64,000 nt of DNA from Steromphala cineraria. Lineage: Eukaryota > Mollusca > Gastropoda > Trochida > Trochidae. The DNA is taken from the NCBI GenBank assembly GCA_916613615.1, contig OU744721.1, forward strand, positions 55,252,747 to 55,316,746. Reading direction: 5' to 3'. How positions within the stretch are numbered: position 1 is the stretch's first letter; every line of letters begins with the position of its first letter. The translations under genes and the position numbers were made by a program. The notes under the pieces are model-generated. The model was given only the letters and a program-made list of their open reading frames with translations. It searched no databases and was not told the origin of the DNA. Shown here one piece after another: positions 1 through 9,796 of this stretch.

Positions 1-291
1 TACGCCGAGTTTGTGGGATAGAAAGGGAGATGCCTGATTGGAGGCAATCAAAATTAGTTGTGCAATCAGCGACGCTGTTCTTAAACCATCATTTTGGCTA
101 CTGAATCAAGACAAAGGCATTGTGATATGAACCACCCTTTCCATGCGAGAAGCCTTGTCATTTGATAAAGAAATTCAACTGTATTGTGATGCAAGTTTTT
201 TCAGCCAGGGGAAACTGCCGGAACCCACGGACTTCGGTGTAATAGAACAGAGGCTGTATCAACATTGATCTGCCTCTGTGGGGAGAGAATG
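1..291 (+). mobile_element. Palindromic MITE, right part (family 'CATTCTCTCC')
   Basis: Right-hand part of a roughly 360-bp non-autonomous element, cut by the window edge. It ends in a terminal inverted repeat reading ...GATCTGCCTCTGTGGGGAG and AGAATG. The interior (GATTGGAGGCAATC, CATTTTGGCTACTGAATCA, CCATGCGAGAAGCC) recurs at 29160-29518 in the same orientation, and inverted at 3346-3541 and 29753-30080. No coding capacity is seen. Superfamily unknown because no clean target duplication is visible in any copy. Confidence 0.8.
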
Positions 292-2361
292 CTCTTGCCC
301 TTGATAGGCCACCAAAGCTACAATTTATAATCCTCACTAGTCAGGAATCTGTTCACAAAGTTTCAGCTTCTCTAGGCCTTATGGTTCTGGAGAAGTAGAT
401 GAAAATGGGTTTTATGGGCGTGGCCCCTGTGACACTTATTAGGGACAACAGCGCCACCAAAGCTACAAATTATAATCCTCACTAGTCCAGGAATCTGTAC
501 ACAAAGTTTCAGCTTTCTATGCCTTATGCTTCTAGAGAAGAAGATGAAACTAGGTTTATAGGGTGTGGTCCCTGTGGCTCCTTATTAGGGACCACAGGGC
601 CACCAAAGCTTCAATTTATAATCATCACGAGTCAAGGAGTTTGTACACAAAGTTTCAGCTATCAAGGCCTTAATGATTCAAGAGAAGAAGATGAAAATAT
701 GTTTTTAGGGTGTGGTCCCTTATTAGAGGCCACAGGGCCACCAAAGCTACAATTTACAAGTGAAGAAGTCAGCAAAGCTCACATATCCCCGCTCCCCACT
801 TTGTTAAAAAAAATTCAAATAGTAAAACTGATTAATATTGGTTAAAGTTGTATGATAGTTGAGTATACAGTAACTCATTGTGTAAGTCTGCTTTCCACTG
901 AAACCCCAATACCAAATTCATTAATAGGTTTTACAATTAAAAGGGTACATCTAGGGAAAATGGTTGATCTTTGTTTCAAATTTGAGGTAGTTATCATGAA
1001 TATTCTACGAGATGTACTGAGGACAAAATTATTTTTGTTGAGTCACAGAAAAGAAAATCCATATATCGTTTAACTCTCACAAGGCATATCCAGCAACCAT
1101 GATTGACATATGTAGCAAATTTGGTGAAGCTGAGATGTATATTTCAGGAAATATGTTCGGGACAAAGTAATTTATTATATAATCACTTTTTAGTCATTTA
1201 TCCAAGGAAACTGCAAACAATAAAAATAAGTTGTTGGTTTAACCTTCAAAAGGCACATCTAGGGATCTATGATGGTTGATAAGCGTATGAAGTGAAGCTA
1301 GCATGAATAGTTTAGGAGATATGCTCTGGACAAAGGAATTGGTCATAGAGTCACTGTTTTAGTCATGTTTTCAATGGAAACCACAAAAAAATTAAAATAA
1401 TTTGTTGATTTAACCCTCAAAAGGCACATCTAGAGATCATGGTTGATAAGTCTATGAAGTTTGGTGAAGCTAGCATGTATAGTTTAGGAGATATGCTCCG
1501 GACTATGGAATGGGTGTTAGAGTCACTGTTTTAGTCATTTTTCCATGAACACCGCAAAAAATAAAAATGATTTGTTGGTCTAACCCTCAAAAGGCACATC
1601 TAGGGATCATGGTTGATAAGTGTATGAAGTTTGGTGAAGCAAGCATGAATAGTTTGGAAGATATGCTCCGGACAAACTTTTGTGACAGAAGGACAGACGG
1701 ACAGACGGACGGACAGAATGCGTGCTATATACCCCCGCTTACGCTGTAAGGCGGGGGTATAATAATCCTCAATAGTCAAGGGTCTGTACAGTAAGTTTCA
1801 GCTTTCTAGGCCTTGTGCTTCTAGAGAAGAAGATGAAAATATGTTTTTAGGGTGTGGTCCCTGTGGCCCTTATTAGGGACCACAGGGCCACCAAAGCTAC
1901 AATTTATAATCCGCAATAGTCAAGGAGTCTGTATAAAAAATTCAGCTTTCTAGGCCGTATGGTCCTAGAGAAGAATATGAAAATAGGTTTTTAGGGTGTG
2001 ACCCTCTTGGCCCTTATTGATAGGGACCACAGGGCCACCAAAGCTACAATTTATAATCCTCACTAGTCAAGGAGTCTGTACACCAAGTTTCAGCTTTCTA
2101 GACCTTATGCTTCTGGAGAACAAGATGAAAATAGGTTTTTAGAGCTTGGCCCCTTTGGCCCTTATAAGGGGCCACAGGGCCACCAAAGCTACAATTTATA
2201 ATCCTTACTAGTCAAGGAGTTTGTACACCAAGTTTAAGCTTACTAGGGCTTATGGTTCTGGAGAAGAAGTCGAAATTCCACAAAGTTTATGGACGGACGG
2301 ACGGACGCCGGACACCATGCCATGCCATAAGCCCATCGGGCCTTACAGGCCAGATGAGCTA
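292..2361 (+). mobile_element. Pearl/Helitron-like satellite element A, interrupted
   Basis: About eight head-to-tail units of roughly 130-150 bp, each with CCACCAAAGCTACAATTTAT, CACTAGTCAAGGAGTCTGTA and TCTGGAGAAGAAGATGAAAA. The array is followed by a GGAC microsatellite (about 2291-2307) and a terminal stretch with a hairpin (GCCCATCGGGCCT / AGGCCAGATGAGC, about 2329-2359). The order satellite array, tetranucleotide run, terminal hairpin matches the pearl/Helitron-like non-autonomous elements described in molluscs; that assignment is inference. Element B (759-1759) is inserted in one unit. A second copy, reversed, lies at 33866-35010. Confidence 0.7.
759..1759 (+). mobile_element. Pearl/Helitron-like satellite element B nested in A
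   Basis: About five diverged units of roughly 170 bp (core CAAAAGGCACATCTAGGGAT, then ATGGTTGATAAG, then GATATGCTCCGGAC). They are followed by a GACAGACGGACGGACAG microsatellite (1690-1717) and a strong terminal hairpin (ACCCCCGC near 1731 with GCGGGGGT near 1751). It splits element A inside the motif CTACAATTTATAATCC: the left half ends at 758 and the right half resumes near 1760. It has the same architecture as A but an unrelated satellite sequence. Confidence 0.65.
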
Positions 2362-2419
2362 AAAACTGATCCGGGCACACTTCTTTAACTAGCAATCTTT
2401 CAACAACGAGAAAACAGGA

Positions 2420-2940
2420 AAACCTATCATCAAAAGGCAGACAGGATGAGAACTCGCTCAGATCTGTTTGATTAAATCATTGTGGATTACATCCCATAGT
2501 TGCTCTATTGGGTTCAAGTCCAGGGATTACAGGCAGGTCATGGCAAAACGTGAAAATCGATACGCCCATCGTTGTCTCTAACGTCAATGTTGGGCTATCA
2601 AGAACATTCCTCTGAAGTGACGATTAGGTCTGGTGCCAGCAGAACAAAGTCTCTGTAGTACTGTGCATTGCCTGATGCGATGTCTTAGAGCTGTTGCTGC
2701 CGTTGACGCCGTAGTTAAGAATCGGTCGCGCAAGTGAATGCGTCGTATATTTATTTGGTGACACGTGGTCTTCCTATTCTCGGTTTGTTCTGAGTCCTGC
2801 CTGTTTGCTGGTGTCGTTTGAGTCTGACCGCCGTAAAAGCCGTGCACCAGAACCTTCTTGCAATCTGGACCTGTGATGCCCCAAGTTATCGCTTAATGAC
2901 AGCTAACTCTCCTTCTGTTAGTCTTGCAAATTTTTGTGTG
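2420..2940 (-). pseudogene. Degenerate Tc1-type transposase
   Basis: Reading the minus strand, fragments of a Tc1/mariner transposase appear in order but in different frames. There is an N-terminal helix-turn-helix piece with LTEGELAVIKR near 2910, the linker motif PRIGRPRVT near 2765, then NIRRIHLRDRFLTT and RFRGMFL-like residues down to about 2590. Last comes SLDLNPIEQLWDVIHNDLI near 2470-2525, matching the family's SPDLNPIE-LWD motif that carries the final catalytic Glu. Stops, frameshifts and loss of the central catalytic part make it a dead copy. No terminal repeats were identified. Confidence 0.75.
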
Positions 2941-3345
2941 CTCTTAACAGCTATATTTCCAACCTCGTGTTTCGGCATATCTATACTTTACTTCAGTACC
3001 TGTTTTAAGACCTATTGGCCTAAAACGTGTTTTACCATTTAGACGTGATACATGGCACCATGAATAACGATCCTTTTTATCTATGTGATTACTCCTGTAT
3101 CCTACATAGACAACTAGTTCACCCTTTATGAAATTAAAAATAAATAAATTGAAGAACCTATACTTTATTTGCCGCGTAGTTAAGTACTGAACATGGTTAT
3201 GAAAAACAATTTTGGCAATTGCAAACTGTATGTACATGTCGTTTTAGATGTAAATTCATACTCCACTGTCTTAACCTGATATCTGTATTACACTCGTTAC
3301 ATCACGAACTCAGTGTAAACCCAGGAATAAACAAGCAATGCTTAT
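2941..3345. other. No recognised feature
   Basis: AT-rich spacer between the transposase relic and the MITE. Short open frames here show no motif, splice-site pairing or repeat match. An upstream exon of the PHD-finger gene could hide here, but no CxxC-containing segment with an acceptor and donor was found. Confidence 0.4.
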
Positions 3346-3541
3346 AAATGCATGGAAAGGTAGGTTCATATCAAAATGCCTTTGCCCTGATTCAGTAGTC
3401 GAAAGGATTATTTTAAAACAGCGTCGCTGTTTGCACAACTAACTTTGATTGCCTCCAATCAGGCATCTCCCATTCTAGCGAACAATAACAGAGGCTCGAT
3501 CAATATTTCATGACTTGATCTGCCTATGTGGTGAGAGTATG
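3346..3541 (-). mobile_element. Palindromic MITE, truncated inverted copy
   Basis: Same family as 1-291 but in reverse orientation: GGTTCATATCAAAATGCC, then GATTGCCTCCAATCAGGCAT, ending in the terminal repeat GACTTGATCTGCCTATGTGG and GAGAGTATG. The left terminal repeat is missing. It ends 27 bp before the splice acceptor of the first visible exon of the PHD-finger gene. Confidence 0.7.
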
Positions 3542-3568
3542 ATTAAAGTGCTGAATTCGATCCCCCAG

Positions 3569-3747
3569 AAATGCAGCATATGCGCCCCCAAGAAGATGCC
3601 CAAGAAAAAGCACTCGTACCAATATTATGGCGCCAGCGCAGGATGTGCAGTCAAGTCCTGCAGTAAGAACTTCCACTACTACTGCGCAAAAACGGATGAC
3701 ACGGCCATCACAAAAAAGTTGGAAGAAAAGCAAACTGTCTTTTACAG
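3569..3747 (+). CDS. PHD-finger gene, first visible exon
   Basis: Acceptor TCGATCCCCCAG precedes KCSIC; donor ACAG|GTTAGT follows. It encodes most of the second half of the ePHD module, with zinc ligands in KCSIC and GCAVKSCSKNFHYYCA. It leaves two bases (AG) for the next exon. An in-frame ATG at 3515 lies inside the neighbouring MITE end; I did not use it because the acceptor gives a homologous exon start. Confidence 0.8.
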
Positions 3748-5307
3748 GTTAGTTGGGTACCTCAAATATTTCCCATAGTCACTAGGTTTTTATATGTTAT
3801 GGTATTCTTCAGCAACAACTTATAGAATGGCATGGCGTCCAGCGTCAGTCCGTCCATCCGTCTGTAATCGTTTTCTTCAACAACACTCTAGTTCAACTAG
3901 ATATAATGATAAGCGAAAAAATTTACGAATTAACGAACTTCGACTGACCAATCATAGATGTGTTTATTTGGCAACACTGATTTAGATAATGGCGAATTTC
4001 TAGACAATTCGATCATCGGGTCACACAATACCCCAGACCACTCTCATGTCCTAAAATATATCTATTAAAAGCGAAGTGTTGAGGGATTGCATAGCTAATG
4101 GCAGTAATGAAATGTTGATTGATTTGGTTTGATCCCTAACACAGAACACTTTTTGTAGAGAGAGAGAAACAAATATCACTTATAAAGGATTTGCAGAAAA
4201 AATTAAAATAATAATGAAAGTTTTGAGCCCTGGTCACTCCAATTACCTGTAAAAAATGCTTTAATAACTGCCAAATCTGTTATGGTTAACTGTTAGGTAT
4301 GACATACGAATATGTTAACGCACAATGAATCTAAACTTATGAAGTGAAATTTCAAATGTATCCGTTTCATATTTGCAATGATAGTATGCCTCAAAAGATA
4401 TTCCAAATTTCATGTATTTGCACTAGAATTCGCAAAAACGTGAATACACTTAAGGTACGCAGCTGTACTATTTACTCGAAAAGATCAATACATGATCTTA
4501 TATATATATATCAATGTCACCATGTAAAATAACTTCATTAATAAACCTTCCGTCGAAGAAATCTGCAAATACGATAGGCTAGAACTAAAAGCAAAAGACT
4601 TAGAACTCCAGGGAAAAGGCCTACTTATGAATCGCTGCACATTTTTCTGTTTTCATTTTTCCAGAGTATATTGTTCCATGAAACATGAACGGCAGTTCGA
4701 AAAGAGAGAATGTAAGTTTGTAATAACTTATTTTGTAAAGATCCTTAAAACACTTCAGCTGAGAAATATACCCGAGTTCATCATAGGACAATTCACAAAT
4801 AACTACCACAACATCACAGCATCATTCATACCTGTCTTAAATAGAAGTCTCGAGCATATTGTCAAACTGTTCCTTGACCTTGCACATCGTTACAAGAAAA
4901 GGTCAAGTACGGAACGTTCTTCAATCTTCAATTGGAAAATGAATTACCATACTAACATCTTACCTTTTACCCATAATTGGCTTTACATGATTTTGATTAA
5001 CAAATGCTTTGTATTATATACATTTTCATTATTATTTCTAATTTTGTGTGTGTATTTATTGATTCAAGTTGAGAAACAGATTAAGGCCTTTAAAGATGAA
5101 AAACCTGGAGACAATTATGACAAGAATGACGATGATAGCGATGAAAATAATGAAGATGAACGGGATAGTGGAGGAAAAGAATACAGTGAAGAAGAAGATG
5201 ATGACGACGACGATGATTCTAATATGGTTGATATTGATACTGATGACTCAAATTACAAAGTGGATGGTAAGACTGCCGTCTTGGAGGTTGAAGAAGAAGA
5301 AGAAGAA

Positions 5308-5345
<38 letters not shown>

Positions 5346-5469
5346 TGTGGATGGTACGATTGCCGTCTTGGAGGTTGAAGAAGAAGATGATGATGATGAC
5401 GATGATGATGAGGTTGAAGAAGATGATGATGATGATGACGATGATGATGACGATGATGACGATGATGAC

Positions 5470-5513
<44 letters not shown>

Positions 5514-8500
5514 TGAGAGAAAGCAAAGAGAACATACCAGGGTACAAAACTTTAAACTCTTGAAATCTACAAAAAGAACTTTGAGACCCCTGAAAAGTAT
5601 TAACCAAGACGAAAATGAAAATGAAAGCATCAGTAAAAAGCGAAAACTTTCTTCGCAGATTTCTATTGGCAAAGCCAGTAAAAAAGTACGGAACAGCCAA
5701 ATCAATGGGCAGAGCAATGGCAAAGGCTTCAAGGCAGTCCTGACAGATTCAAGTTCAGACACCGAAAAAGATGATTCTCTGTATACTAAACTACAACAAA
5801 CTTTGAGAAAGGAAGCCGACAAGAAACCAATCAGAAAGGCCAACACAAACATTAAGAAGAAACAAAGCGTTGACAGTAAGTTAGATTAATGGCATCCTCG
5901 GTGACCAAGCGCTGAATGTGAGCATCAAAATATTCAGCATTTTGTCACCAAGGATGACTAAGCTTGATTGATTATTTACAACATAGGGTAAAGACTTGTT
6001 TGTGCCATGAATCGTATGATGTTTAAGATGAATTAAAATCGAGTTTTAAGAACATCAATAAGTTGTACAATTTGTATTGATGCAAACTTTGGTTCAGCCA
6101 CCCTGTCTTTTCTATGCAGCGGTGGCTCTGTGCATCGTCGGTGACACCAAGTGTACCCTGAACTTCAGCAGGAAGCTGAAAGAGGCGGTGTCCAAGACCC
6201 ACAAATTGAAGAGTGAACGGTTCTTCATCTGGCAGAACCTTGAGGACTCTCCAACACTGTCAAAACAGAACATTGTCTGCTTCATCAAGGATCTTGTCGA
6301 ACATTATATGTATGTAAGAATTATACTGCTCATTCAGCGATTTTTCAAATGTGGAAATAGGGCATTAGTTATATATACCTTTAAGTGTTTAAGTCAAGAG
6401 CAATTTTTATCAATTTACTGGTCATTTGTACATGTTGTTGTATTATAACATGTGGCACCTTCATGTTATCTTCTGTAAATACATGGTTTATGTGTAGAAA
6501 CGTCAGTCTATTTGTACTCACATGCCTCGCCAACGCCCTGGTATAAGTCAAGGTAGACAAGGTCAAGATCGCTGACAGCTGGTCAATCATTAATGGCTAT
6601 ATAAAGCATGACTCTTTTTTTAGTGATATTCCATTATGCAAGTAGTAAAAAAAAATACTTCGATTTCCACTCATCTCAACAGAGTAACACAATAGTTTGT
6701 GTCTAGAATGTCAGGATATAATAGGAGTTTTTCGGACAGCAATACGCTTGTACTATCAGGAGGTATAACGAGAGTCCGAGGGATATTACATCTCTAGGGT
6801 TTACATTCACAGAAAGTCCAATAGAAATGCTTTCTACGACTAATGAACCGTTAAATGTTAATGTCCTTTCAAAAAGCATTACAACAATGCTTACATGTCA
6901 CGGAGCCAAACAGCCTAAGTCAAGTCGCGTAGTTGTCCTTTTGGGCTTGTCTTTATACATATGTTCTATTTCAGTGCAGGAGACCGGGAGGAGGTTGAGA
7001 AGCTGCTGTTTGACCGACGCTACCTGAAGAAGAAGGAGAAGACAAAGTACCAACTACAGGGCAGCTTCATCCAGGATCTCGGCGACCATGTTCTCCAGCA
7101 ACATGCCTGGTCCTTCGTCAAGTCTCAGCTCAAGGACACCAAGATAGGATCAGTCATCGAGGTTGAAGAGACGTCCAACCTTGTCCTCTTGTTTGATGGC
7201 TCAGGCATTGATAGAGAGGGGAGAATGTGGAAGACGTTGGGGACGGAAGAGGAGGTGGAGGAGGAGGCGATGTGTTTGTGGACGTCTGCCACTGTCGTTA
7301 CCAAGATCATGGAAGAAGATGATGATGAGATATGCACTCGTGAAAAGGACACGATTCTGACATGGCTAAAGGAAAAGACAAAGTCTGCAAATGTTTATAT
7401 CTACCCATCAGAAGAAGCTCTGAAAGCTGAGAGCGGTGATACATCAGTTGCTGAGGATGTTGCATCAAAGCTCAGTTCGTCAAAGACGCACAAGAGGGTC
7501 ACCTCTACGATCCTCGTTTTCAAACAGATGGACAAAGAAGTGGTCAAGTTTGTGCCATACTGTCGAAAAGTTTTTCAGTCTAATCTCTCCCAATGCAGGT
7601 CTGATCATTCTCTTCTTGTTCTCTTCGACATCCGATCTCTGTCCAGTCGATGCCAGGACAAGTTGCGTGATGTATTCATTGACAATGATGGCAAGAAAAT
7701 GGAAGTGCCACTAAGCAGCGCCTTCGACCCATCCTCTGTTCCCATCTCCTGTGTGGTGGCTCATGTTACTCACACAGACTTTAAGGTACATGTAGTAGTT
7801 GCTACCATAGTTTGTCAGCTGCATTGGGAAATATTGCGGACTCTTTGTTCTAAAGTCTCGTGAGAGGCGCAGCCGAGGACTGCCTCGGGCATAAAGAGTC
7901 TGTGACGTTTTCCAATATATACCTAATCCATTACAGCAACTGAATTACAATTCATTTAAGATAATTAACCACATATTTTAAGCTTTGAAATTAAACTTTA
8001 ATTTCGACAATCTTTCTTAAGCCCCTTCACTAAAATATGAATAAAGTGTGTGTACTATAAAGAATGCATTGCTTCGTGCTTTGTGAGTTATTTGAAATGT
8101 TGTTGACCAGTTTTTCTGGAATATAGTTGAATAATTCTATTTGATGAAGTTTGTTCTTGTTTCGTTCATAAAAATCAGGCCATATTGATATTGAGATATG
8201 CATTTTAGAAGAGAAAAACGTATTTTGAAATTGATGAAAATGACTTTGTACATGGCATCAGGGTAGCATTTCTTTCCATTTGAAGTTAATTGTTGCTCAA
8301 ATATATCATAAACTTCTATTGAAATACCGTAAAATTATGGCTGTTAATAGGCATTGGGTTGCACAAGATGTGACACAAAACAATAATATTCTCTTATCAA
8401 AACCGAAGTTTGAATATATTATTTTATTTTCTCCTTGACAGCAAAGCAACAGGGTCAAGGAATCTCCGAAGTCCACAGCAAAGTCTCATGTGAATGGAAA

Positions 8501-8540
8501 GGACAATGCGATCCCCTCAACGTCATCAACACGACGCTAG
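3569..8540 (+). CDS. PHF6/PHF11-like ePHD-finger acidic nuclear protein (5' end missing)
   Basis: Spliced model: 3569-3747, 4665-4711, 5069-5875, 6120-6309, 6975-7785, 8442-8540. Total 2133 nt, 710 residues plus TAG. All introns are GT-AG and phases agree at every junction (2, 1, 1, 2, 0). Residues 1-82 form the second half of an extended PHD finger: KCSIC, GCAVKSCSKNFHYYC (C-x4-C-x4-H-x2-C), then VYCSMKH. Residues about 90-225 are Asp/Glu-rich with about 29 consecutive Asp and a duplicated AVLEVEEE motif. SKKRKLSS looks like a nuclear localisation signal. Residues about 345-678 are a mixed alpha/beta-looking region, unrecognised, ending in a Ser/Lys-rich tail. By family knowledge ePHD modules bind chromatin or nucleic acid; a nuclear role is inferred. 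The first zinc knuckle and start codon must lie in exons upstream. Confidence 0.8.
3815..3900 (+). repeat. Pearl-like element fragment in intron
   Basis: GGCATGGCGTCCAGCGTCAG, then TCCGTCCATCCGTCTG, resembles the hairpin-side end plus GTCC microsatellite of the pearl-like elements at 2291-2361 and 33866-33960, but is followed by a different sequence. Probably a third, truncated family. Confidence 0.5.
4665..4711 (+). CDS. PHD-finger gene, 47-nt microexon
   Basis: Acceptor TTTTCATTTTTCCAG and donor AAT|GTAAGT bracket 47 nt. The split codon AG+A gives Arg, followed by VYCSMKHERQFEKRE. This supplies the closing Cys/His of the ePHD fold (family pattern YC-x2-H; here C-x3-H) and fixes the frame into the acidic exon. 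It was found by requiring the missing zinc ligands and matching phase. Confidence 0.75.
5069..5875 (+). CDS. PHD-finger gene, acidic exon
   Basis: Acceptor GTATTTATTGATTCAAG, donor GACA|GTAAGT. It begins FEKQIKAFKDEKPGDNYD, then Asp/Glu blocks with two copies of a VDG-x2-AVLEVEEE unit (about 5260-5300 and 5350-5385). A poly-Asp run (5422-5508) follows, then a basic Ser/Lys-rich stretch including KKRKLSS. Acidic tracts of this sort are typical of histone- or chromatin-binding nuclear proteins (inference). GAT/GAC repeats make this exon length-unstable. Confidence 0.8.
5194..5508 (+). repeat. Coding GAT/GAC/GAA trinucleotide repeats
   Basis: Interspersed trinucleotide runs encode the Asp/Glu blocks. 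The longest is 5422-5508, 29 Asp codons with GAC interruptions. The runs generate long Ile, Met or Ser shadow frames on both strands that are not genes. Confidence 0.9.
6120..6309 (+). CDS. PHD-finger gene, fourth visible exon
   Basis: Acceptor CTTTTCTATGCAG, donor TTATAT|GTATGT. Encodes (T)VALCIVGDTKCTLNF, then SRKLKEAV, then ERFFIWQNLEDSP and NIVCFIKDLVEHY. Base composition is clearly more GC-rich than the flanking introns. The domain is not recognised. The GTATGT donor is preferred over the following GTAAGA because only it matches the phase of the next exon. Confidence 0.75.
6975..7785 (+). CDS. PHD-finger gene, large C-terminal exon
   Basis: Acceptor GTTCTATTTCAG, donor TTTAAG|GTACAT. 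Encodes about 270 residues starting AGDREEVEKLLFDRRYLKKK. It includes GSVIEVEETSNLVLLFDGSG, an acidic EEEVEEEA patch, and the TILVFKQMDK and SLLVLFDIRSL hydrophobic strands. Two similar TNLVLLFDGSG / SLLVLFDIRSL segments suggest repeated strand elements, but no known fold is recognised. Open and codon-biased throughout, so coding status is well supported; function is unknown. Confidence 0.78.
8442..8540 (+). CDS. PHD-finger gene, terminal exon
   Basis: Acceptor TTTTCTCCTTGACAG joins in phase 0. Encodes a Ser/Lys/Asn-rich tail: QSNRVKESPKSTAKSH, then NGKDNAIPSTSSTRR and TAG at 8538-8540. Low complexity, probably disordered. It is supported mainly by the acceptor, the matching phase and a poly(A) signal about 290 bp downstream. 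Confidence 0.65.
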   Translation, partial: QSNRVKESPKSTAKSHVNGKDNAIPSTSSTRR

Positions 8541-8829
8541 GATGAATTAATCCATCCTTCAAGCTTACTTCTCCTATGAAGACTGTTTGCACATGTGAAA
8601 CTTAACTTAGAACTGCATGATAGATACATGCTTTTGATGTTTATCGGTATTTAACACCATAGAACATGATGTGTAGCTAGTTGAGTTATTTAGCTAAGTG
8701 TGCTTTTTGTCCTAATTGTTTGAAACTTCACTGCCAAAACTACAGAGATACCGCTTCGCCGGACGACGCAAGAAATTGAAATAATTCCTACCTTATTTTG
8801 TGCAAATTCTTTATGGACTCGAATATTGA

Positions 8830-8835
8830 AATAAA
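8830..8835 (+). promoter_or_regulatory. Candidate poly(A) signal of the PHD-finger gene
   Basis: Canonical AATAAA about 290 bp after the stop codon, in an AT-rich tail. Other AATAAA hexamers occur nearby by chance in such AT-rich DNA, so this is only the first good candidate. Confidence 0.45.
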
Positions 8836-8849
8836 AATTTCAAATTTGA

Positions 8850-9358
8850 TATATGTTACTGATATAATATCTATATTATTAAATTTTTCGGAACCAATTA
8901 CATCGAGGGAATGACTTATCACTTTTTAATTGAAGATATTTTACAATTAATAACAAAGTACTTTCATATAACTAAATGGCGAGTTCAATTCTGTATACAG
9001 CTACAAAATGATGATGATCTTTTCATTACATATGGTATTAATCAAAGGCAGCATATCAAATATATATCTTTTATACCGACAACACAGTATGTGATAGATC
9101 TGATAAGCCCTGAAATGAAAATGATCCATAGTGAACCAAGTAGTGATAAAAAAAAAAAAAAAAAAAACAACCCAGAAAAAATCAAACAACAACAACACAA
9201 AAATGTAAAAAAAGTAATAAAAAATACGAACATAGGTACCAACCATTAGATTCAAGAAACTATAATGATAATTTCGTTAATTATTTCTTGCACCCCTTCA
9301 GTTGGGTTGTTAAGTATGTTTTATTTATAACCTGATACAATATATTTTTTCAATTTTC
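8850..9358. other. No recognised feature
   Basis: AT-rich sequence with an A-run at 9150-9168. The open frames across it are composed of AT-rich codons and lack splice sites or homology, so none is called. Confidence 0.5.
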
Positions 9359-9363
9359 GCTAT

Positions 9364-9791
9364 CACTGTGTATAACCGTACACCGGAACTAGCGAGGTGT
9401 ACGGCGGAGAAATGTTGCTAGCGAGGAGCCGAAATGGAAAGTTAGGTAATATTTTACTTCATAACTTTCAAATAATCAACATCATGTGGTAATTTTAGCA
9501 CACATACTTAGTAAAATGTATGTGCTTGTCATTCTGTATCCAAGGGACAGTAACAATAACAGTTGTGAGTAATGCTGTTGTTAGTAACATATTTGCTATC
9601 TCTGACTATGAACAGGATATGAAATTAAATAGTTATGTCTCGGAAAGCTATTGACATGATAATAACATAGAAAAAGTTGATGAAACGGCGATGATTGCTT
9701 TTTAAGTGATCCCGTTTGCGATCATGCTCCTCGCTAGCAACATTTCTCCGCCGTACACCTCGCTAGTTCCGGTGTACGGTTATACACAGTG
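9364..9791 (+). mobile_element. Transib/RAG-like MITE, copy 1
   Basis: 428-bp element with near-perfect terminal inverted repeats of about 65 bp starting CACTGTGTATAACCGTACAC. It is flanked by a 5-bp duplication GCTAT (9359-9363 and 9792-9796). A terminal CAC-W-R-TG heptamer with a 5-bp duplication is the known signature of Transib and RAG-like transposons. Each terminal repeat contains its own palindrome (CCGTACACC / GGTGTACGG). No coding capacity. The second copy, in opposite orientation, is at 42803-43211. Confidence 0.8.
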
Positions 9792-9796
9792 GCTAT

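Noticed and set aside
519..1749. Small open frames in the first 2 kb
   Set aside because: They lie entirely in satellite units of the pearl-like elements and repeat with them.
5248..5852. Long open frames on the minus strand and second plus frame rich in Ser, Ile or Met
   Set aside because: They are shadows of the GAT/GAC repeats in the acidic exon; the forward Asp/Glu frame has matching splice phases.
8911..9249. 112-codon open frame
   Set aside because: AT-rich, ends in a poly-Lys/Asn tract from an A-run; no motif or splice context.
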